From Brienomyrus brachyistius (taxonomy: Eukaryota > Chordata > Actinopteri > Osteoglossiformes > Mormyridae): 64,000 nucleotides of DNA. Position 1 is the first letter of the stretch. Every line of letters begins with the position of its first letter. Of this stretch, positions 59,580 through 64,000 are shown one piece after another. A program made the translations under genes and the position numbers. The notes below the pieces were generated by a model, which was not told the DNA's origin, did no database searches, and was given only the letters and a program-made list of their open reading frames with translations. Where the stretch lies: positions 9,320,363 to 9,384,362 of the forward strand of contig NC_064535.1 in NCBI RefSeq assembly GCF_023856365.1, read 5' to 3'.

Positions 59580-60160
59580 CTTTAATTACGAAATGATGTC
59601 CAACCTTGCGTTGAGATCATGGGTTCAGAGATGACGCGCTTGGCTATTACAGCAGACATTCGTGCCGCATCCATGCGGCATCCAGTGGTGCAGCCCCGAT
59701 GCAGGAAGCGTAAATGAAAGTTCGCAGTGGTTCTCCGATGCAGGAAGCGTAAATGAAAGTTCGCAGTGGTTCTCCCAGCCACACTCTTAACCTCAGCTGC
59801 GGTACAGGAGTCGCCAACACGCCCCCGTGTCTCCATCCTTCCAGATTGCATCATTCCATCGCCTCTCCCTTCTGTCCCTCCCATCTGTGCCTCAGCACGG
59901 CTCGAGCACCAACGCATCCGTTCCAGGACCTGATGCTGCCGCCATTAAGAGTGATCTCAGTCAGCTTGTTGGCCGCGGTGGAGAGTTCCGGACAGATGCA
60001 GATCTCGTGCCACCCCAAAATCATTCGTGGGAGGTGTGTGGGTGAAGAAACAAACACCATCCCTGAGCATCCAGGAGGGGGGGGGGGCAAATCAGGCTAC
60101 GGTCCTGATCACTTCCATTCCTGGCAGCCAGTTATTAGATGAACTGTTCTGAATCATCTT
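59580..60160. other. GC-richer, repeat-poor stretch of unknown nature
   Basis: Composition is clearly richer in G, C and CpG than the surrounding intron. Overlapping open frames exist on both strands: 129 codons on plus at 59753-60142, 111 on minus at 59917-59582, 79 on minus at 60090-59851. The minus-strand frame with ILGWHEICICPELSTAANKL has a protein-like composition, but I recognise no family. It contains the 39-bp duplication and a 9-base G run near 60080. It could be an old retrocopy, an unrecognised repeat or a regulatory stretch. Confidence 0.35.
59698..59775. repeat. Exact 39-bp tandem duplication
   Basis: The 39-base unit beginning GATGCAGGAAGCGTAAATGA and ending GTTCGCAGTGGTTCTCC occurs twice, head to tail, without a mismatch (59698-59736 and 59737-59775). 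Because 39 is a multiple of three, an open frame across it repeats 13 residues. Confidence 0.97.
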
Positions 60161-60309
60161 GGTATTAAGCCCCAGCCAGGTTGCTTTGGAACCCCCCCCG
60201 CTGGCCCCCCAGCCCAGAGACAGGGGAAGTGCAGTCCAGCATGTGTTACTGGACACACCAGCAAGTACTGGACCGTATCATTTTACAGTATTTCATCGCG
60301 ATGAGAATT

Positions 60310-60475
60310 CCATTGAAGTTGACGATGACGTGCATTCCTAGTGTATTTTGTTTGGTTACTTGTGGTTAAGGTTTGGGCTGGGTAGGGGTTAAGGTCCTCA
60401 TTGTTGGCATTAGAGTTTTTCCCATAAAAATGAGTGGAGAGTCCCCACAAAGATATGAATGCAAACGAGAATGAA
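60310..60475 (-). mobile_element. Second copy of the TTTGTGGGGAC element, partial, minus strand
   Basis: GGTTAAGGTTTGGGCTGGGT, GGGGTTAAGGTCCTCATTG, CCCATAAAAATGAGTGGAGA and GTCCCCACAAAGATATGA are the reverse complement of the first third of the element at 17426-17690. The other two thirds are missing. Confidence 0.65.
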
Positions 60476-60689
60476 TGTTTTCTCTTAGTAATTCTTGTAC
60501 TTGCAGAGTTGGCAGCTATGGTTAGCTGGCTAGCTTGGTGCTATTTATGGATGCACATACATATATGCATGCATATTTCACTTATATTTTACTTATGAAA
60601 TTACGACTAGACCATATTTGAATTGAAGATATTTTGCAATAAATGGCGAATGGCTGTTCTCTGGTGTACTTCCTTGTGCATCTAGGCAG

Positions 60690-61100
60690 GCCTGTCTAAA
60701 GCCTATTATTATTGTTATTTTGGCTGAGCTTGCGGGTATGAATTACATATGATGCAAGGGGCTTATTAAAAATAGTTCTATCTGCCATTAGCCTGGTAGA
60801 AAAGCCACACTTATTAATAGTGCATTCACAGCTGACAAGACACTTGTAGGATGAACCAGTTAGAACCGGCCATTAAATAATAAGCTTGACAAATGTGACG
60901 TGGCACAGTCCAAAAATAAATTAATTTTAATGTCCTCTCATTTCCTTGCTTAACTGCTTCTTAGATTTCAAGGCATTTTAAAAGTAATTAAAATGTGGTT
61001 TTGTGTGTCAGCCAGTTCACATTGTAAACCTGTGATTGGTGTGCATGGATTTTATTTTGGCACATATGCAGTTTGGAATCCACTTTGTTTGATACAAATG
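60690..61100. promoter_or_regulatory. Candidate conserved non-coding element in the ctbp2 intron
   Basis: The stretch is free of recognisable repeats, balanced in composition and packed with developmental-type words: CATTAAATAATAAGCTTGAC, AATAAATTAATTTTAATGTC, AAGTAATTAAAATG and TGTGATTGG. It sits about 3 kb upstream of the RIBEYE start. The texture suggests an enhancer, but conservation must be measured. Approximate boundaries. Confidence 0.3.
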
Positions 61101-62043
61101 TCCACGATACTTTAATAATTGATCTTGATTTTACTTAAAGCTGTTTTGCTTCTGACGGGTCCGTATTGAGACCGATAAATGAAACATTCAGCTACGTAAA
61201 ATGACATCTGTTGTTGAGTTTCAGAATACTAGGCATGTGAGGTATGAAAGTATTCTGTGTTTGATTTTATATAGTGGAATTTATTCTCTGTACTTGAAAT
61301 ATTTCAGTTAAATTATTCAAGCAGTGGCATTTATTGCAAAGATGGGTATATTGTAGCACACCAGTGCTGTTCTAGGCAATATTTTTTTTTGATGGTAATT
61401 CTGTAAGTTTCAAAGTCACTGCCCTTTATGGTATTAGGTTACACTCTTGAAAGGGTATGACAAGGTACTTGGACGGGGTAGTCTAATACAGGTTCATTAG
61501 GAGTTCAGTACCTGCCCGTTATACTTAAAGCTCAGTTCCACATAGCTTACTTTAATAAAGGCTTTTAAATATTATTTAATATGTTCTTGCCCACATTGCA
61601 TCCCATTTGTTTTTTTTTCTGCGGGTGACAGTTTTCTCCATGTTTGCAGGGCTTGGAGGATTAATGTTATCGCGTTGGGGGAAAACAGACTATCCAACTG
61701 CGTACATGGTATGAATAGATATGAATAAGAAAAGGAGAGAAAGAATCGGAAAAGGACTAAAATGACCCGCTGAAGGTGGTGAATTTTCAATTATGTTAAC
61801 GCCCTGGCAGCTGCACCGAATCCTGGAAGGTCATGAGTTAACAGCCTGCACCATGTATCTGCATACAAACTGCTACTTTTACCGCACATTATGTACCACA
61901 GGGCAAGAACTGCCAGGTCACATACGACGTACAATCCCCACCTAATCAGTTATGCATCCTTGCATGTCGATTAAATAAAGTTGTTCATCGCGGATATGAA
62001 TCTTATGATTTGTTAAGCAGTTGCGTAAGTTTACTATTATAGA
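61101..62043. other. ctbp2 intron
   Basis: No gene or repeat recognised. T-run at 61382-61390. Confidence 0.45.
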
Positions 62044-62256
62044 AGAGCGCAGTATATAGTATAGAAGTATAAGTACTATAATATAGTATATAAGAGCACA
62101 GTATATAGTATTTAAGAGCACAGTACATAGTATAGAATTATAAGTACAATAGTATAGTATATAAGCACGCAGTATATATAGTTATAGAAAAGTGCAGTAT
62201 ATAGTATAGAAGTATAAGTACTATAGTGTAGTAAATAAGAGCGCAGTATATAGTAG
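62044..62256. repeat. AT-rich minisatellite with two-part units
   Basis: Three imperfect copies of a roughly 71-bp unit. Each has a longer part (about 48 bp: GCGCAGTATATAGTATAGAA then GTATAAGTACTATA and a TAGTATATA run) followed by a shorter part (about 22 bp: GAGCACAGTATATAGTATTT). The start words AGAGCGCAG, AGAGCACAG and AAGTGCAG mark the joints. The unit can form many TATA/GTAC self-complementary structures. Confidence 0.8.
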
Positions 62257-63384
62257 CTGTAGTTATATACTGCTTTATAGATTTCATACAGTGCGGCTGT
62301 TTATTGCCACATCTGCTGTACTTCTTTGGAAGCGTTCGCTAAAGCCTTTTAAAGGATGTAATTTCATTTTCACACTTTTTAATCTCATAAGCATGAAATA
62401 AAATGAGAAGCTGTTGCTCTCATCTGTAGATTAATACCCTGTGGCTGGCATGAACTCTCTCTCTTTCCTTTTTTCATCAGTGTTATAGTGCAAATAATCA
62501 AATATATACTGTACTTGATTCTTTTCTTTTGTCGGCAAGTTAAGTTAGACACCTTATCATCTTTTGTGCAGTTATTAATCTGCGTGATACTGAATGAATA
62601 AACGTGATTTACAAACTTGGACGTTTCTGTTCATCTTGGCTTTAAGGCTTACGTGATTGTTTAATGCAGACTAGATGGCAAATCATTACTTGATGGCGTG
62701 ACATGAGAGGCAGTGCTGTCAGGATCGAGGAGGGGTTGGTGCCCAAGGCTCAACACAATGAGTTTGACAACTGTTTTCATGAATAAATCAGTGGGGATAC
62801 TCGCAAAAGGAGATTAAATATCAGAATAAACTGAATATAGACCACCCTGCCCAAATAACTGCACCTTTGGTGGGGTGGTCTTCGGGTCTCCTAGGTTCCT
62901 GTGTGATAGGGAGGCTCTCTCTGAAGTCCAGATTAGGGCACTCTTAGCTCTCTTTGGGTTGAGGGAGGATTTTGGGAAGGGGCTTGGATAACAGCAGATA
63001 AAGTTGAATAAGGTTATTGCTATTCAACTTCTCCAGGAGATAGACAATAAAAAAGGTATAGAGAATTAAACATAATGTTGTGGTTCTGCAGAAGGACATT
63101 TGCAACAGTTGGCAGATTAGTACTCAGCCATACTAGATATTTTTGCTACCTGACCTCATGTAAGTCTTGCGGTCTGTTTTAATTTCTTTACCTAAATTCC
63201 TCCCTATAGTATCCAGGGCCACTCCCTAAGAGTACACAAACTGCTGTCTCTTAAAATTTGCTTCAGGTAAATTTAAGAGTGAGAGGGGAATTGCCCCCTC
63301 ACTCTTAAAGTTAGGGGCACAGCCATGCGCGATTGCTGAAGTGATGTCACGGGGGCAGTGGAATTAAGCGGTTTTATTTAGACT
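62257..63384. other. ctbp2 intron upstream of the RIBEYE promoter
   Basis: No gene or repeat recognised. A CAAATTTAAGAGT-like inverted pair (TAAATTTAAGAGTGAGAGGG and CCCCTCACTCTTAAAGTTAG) at 63267-63315 forms a hairpin: GAGTGAG...CTCACTC with a short loop. It could be a structure or a chance palindrome. Confidence 0.4.
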
Positions 63385-63709
63385 CTAATCTCTTATTTCA
63401 ATTGCCAGAGTGAGTAAAATGTCCCAGAGTAGGAAGGGATAAACTCTCTGGATTAAGCCCAGCCCCCACCCTCTCCTCCATCCCCTCATTTATGTCCCCC
63501 TCCTACGTCGTACTTGTCTGATGTACGGCATAAGCAGGGAGCCCATCACTGGGGACGCAATGGCGTGGTAAGGCTGGCTTAACGAGGTGCGTTGCGTGTT
63601 AGTGTTTGCAGTGTCCTTTTCATTCCTCCCCATCTACTTATATTTCCAGAGATTAATTATTTAGTTCTCGGCGGTTGTAAGGGGAGGCACTTGATAGGGA
63701 TAAAAAAAA
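63385..63709 (+). promoter_or_regulatory. ctbp2: Candidate internal promoter for RIBEYE
   Basis: Three OTX/CRX-type homeodomain words lie close together: CTAATCT (63385-63391), GGATTAA (63450-63456) and GATTAATTA (63651-63659). A TATA-like ATAAAAAAAA (63700-63709) follows about 150 bases before the RIBEYE start codon. RIBEYE is made in photoreceptors and other ribbon-synapse cells from an internal promoter of the CTBP2 gene, and CRX/OTX factors recognise TAATCC-like sites in photoreceptor promoters. The motifs are short, so the link is inference. Confidence 0.4.
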
Positions 63710-63859
63710 TTACAACTGGAGATCAGGTGAAAACGATACCCTCTGCTTTGCCTTTTCCCCTCTCCTTCCCATTCTTCTGATGCGACAGTAACAGAAGACT
63801 TGAAAGCGAACACCTTGCTTTTTTCCCTTCTTTAAAGCTGCCGTCTTGTTTTCTGTCCA

Positions 63860-64000
63860 ATGCATGCTTCCAGCAGGCAGTTAGGTGTTGGTCGCTCTCA
63901 GAGCTGGGACACGTTCGGTGGTAATGAGGGGCGGGGGGACAGGGAGAGCAGCTACGACCACTGCGGCAGAATTCCGGGGAGGAGGAACTCGCTAACATAC
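63860..64000 (+). CDS. ctbp2: RIBEYE A-domain exon, N-terminal 47 codons (cut by window edge)
   Basis: An open frame of exactly 47 codons from an ATG to the last base of the window begins MHASSRQLGVGRSQSWD. This resembles the RIBEYE A-domain start in spacing and content: M, a few residues, S-R, then an aliphatic-G-R-S-Q-S-W-D motif. An in-frame TAA at 63833-63835 lies 24 bases before the ATG, so this is the first usable start. RIBEYE is the main scaffold of synaptic ribbons in photoreceptors, bipolar cells, hair cells and related sensory cells. Its A domain is encoded by one large exon spliced to the shared CtBP2 exons, bypassing the 20-residue exon at 54575. Strand, gene and order all fit. 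The rest of the A domain lies outside the window. Confidence 0.85.
   Translation, partial: MHASSRQLGVGRSQSWDTFGGNEGRGDRESSYDHCGRIPGRRNSLTY

Noticed and set aside
54633..63859. Possibility that the whole RIBEYE A domain lies inside the window
   Set aside because: The A domain needs an uninterrupted frame of several hundred codons. No such frame exists here; only its first 47 codons appear, at the right edge.
63723..63998. 91-codon minus-strand frame overlapping the RIBEYE start
   Set aside because: It is serine/proline-rich because it is antisense to the plus-strand frame, which carries the recognisable RIBEYE motif.

Overview
The window looks like ray-finned fish (teleost) nuclear DNA. It is AT-leaning and has almost no protein-coding sequence. 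It carries many (CA)n/(TG)n tracts, Tc1-like elements, tRNA-headed SINEs with tails ending in the GGATGGATGGA type, and short inverted-repeat elements, a mix familiar from teleost genomes. I cannot name the species. Nearly all long open frames are chance or repeat-derived; the real coding content is two short exon pieces.

The window appears to cover the 5' half of a ctbp2 gene on the plus strand, the locus that makes both the transcriptional corepressor CtBP2 and the ribbon-synapse protein RIBEYE. (1) 54575-54632 is the first coding exon of CtBP2: 19 codons beginning MALADKHKVKRQR, ending in codon phase 1 at a GTAAG donor. (2) 63860-64000 is an open frame running off the right edge and beginning MHASSRQLGVGRSQSWD. 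It resembles the start of the RIBEYE A domain, whose exon is transcribed from an internal promoter of the same gene. (3) About 35 kb upstream of the coding exon, around 19.2-20.5 kb, a CpG-rich stretch with CCAAT, GC-box and TATA-like motifs and a good splice donor at 19631/19632 is the best candidate for a distal promoter with a non-coding first exon. If so, the layout is: distal promoter, a roughly 35 kb intron, the CtBP2-specific coding exon, 9.2 kb of intron, then the RIBEYE promoter and A-domain exon. The shared catalytic-domain exons would lie past the right edge.

Region by region: 1-19 kb is probably intergenic (a deleted Tc1 copy, a solo LTR with a 5-bp target duplication, SINE pieces, a dead full-length Tc1 element near 10.4-11.6 kb). 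19-20.5 kb is the candidate promoter. 20.5-54.4 kb would be the large first intron, with several stretches that read like regulatory sequence, a perfect 13-bp minisatellite (35.65 kb), a Tigger-like element (37.7 kb) and a SINE cluster (47.2-48.0 kb). 54.2-54.7 kb holds an inverted-repeat element directly before the CtBP2 coding exon. 54.7-63.8 kb is the intron before RIBEYE, with an exact 39-bp duplication, an unexplained GC-rich stretch, a likely conserved non-coding block and an AT-rich minisatellite. No tRNA, rRNA, CRISPR or complete protein-coding gene was found.

The protein assignments rest on recognising short N-terminal sequences. Exon boundaries, promoters and conserved elements are inferences that RNA-seq and cross-species alignment could settle.
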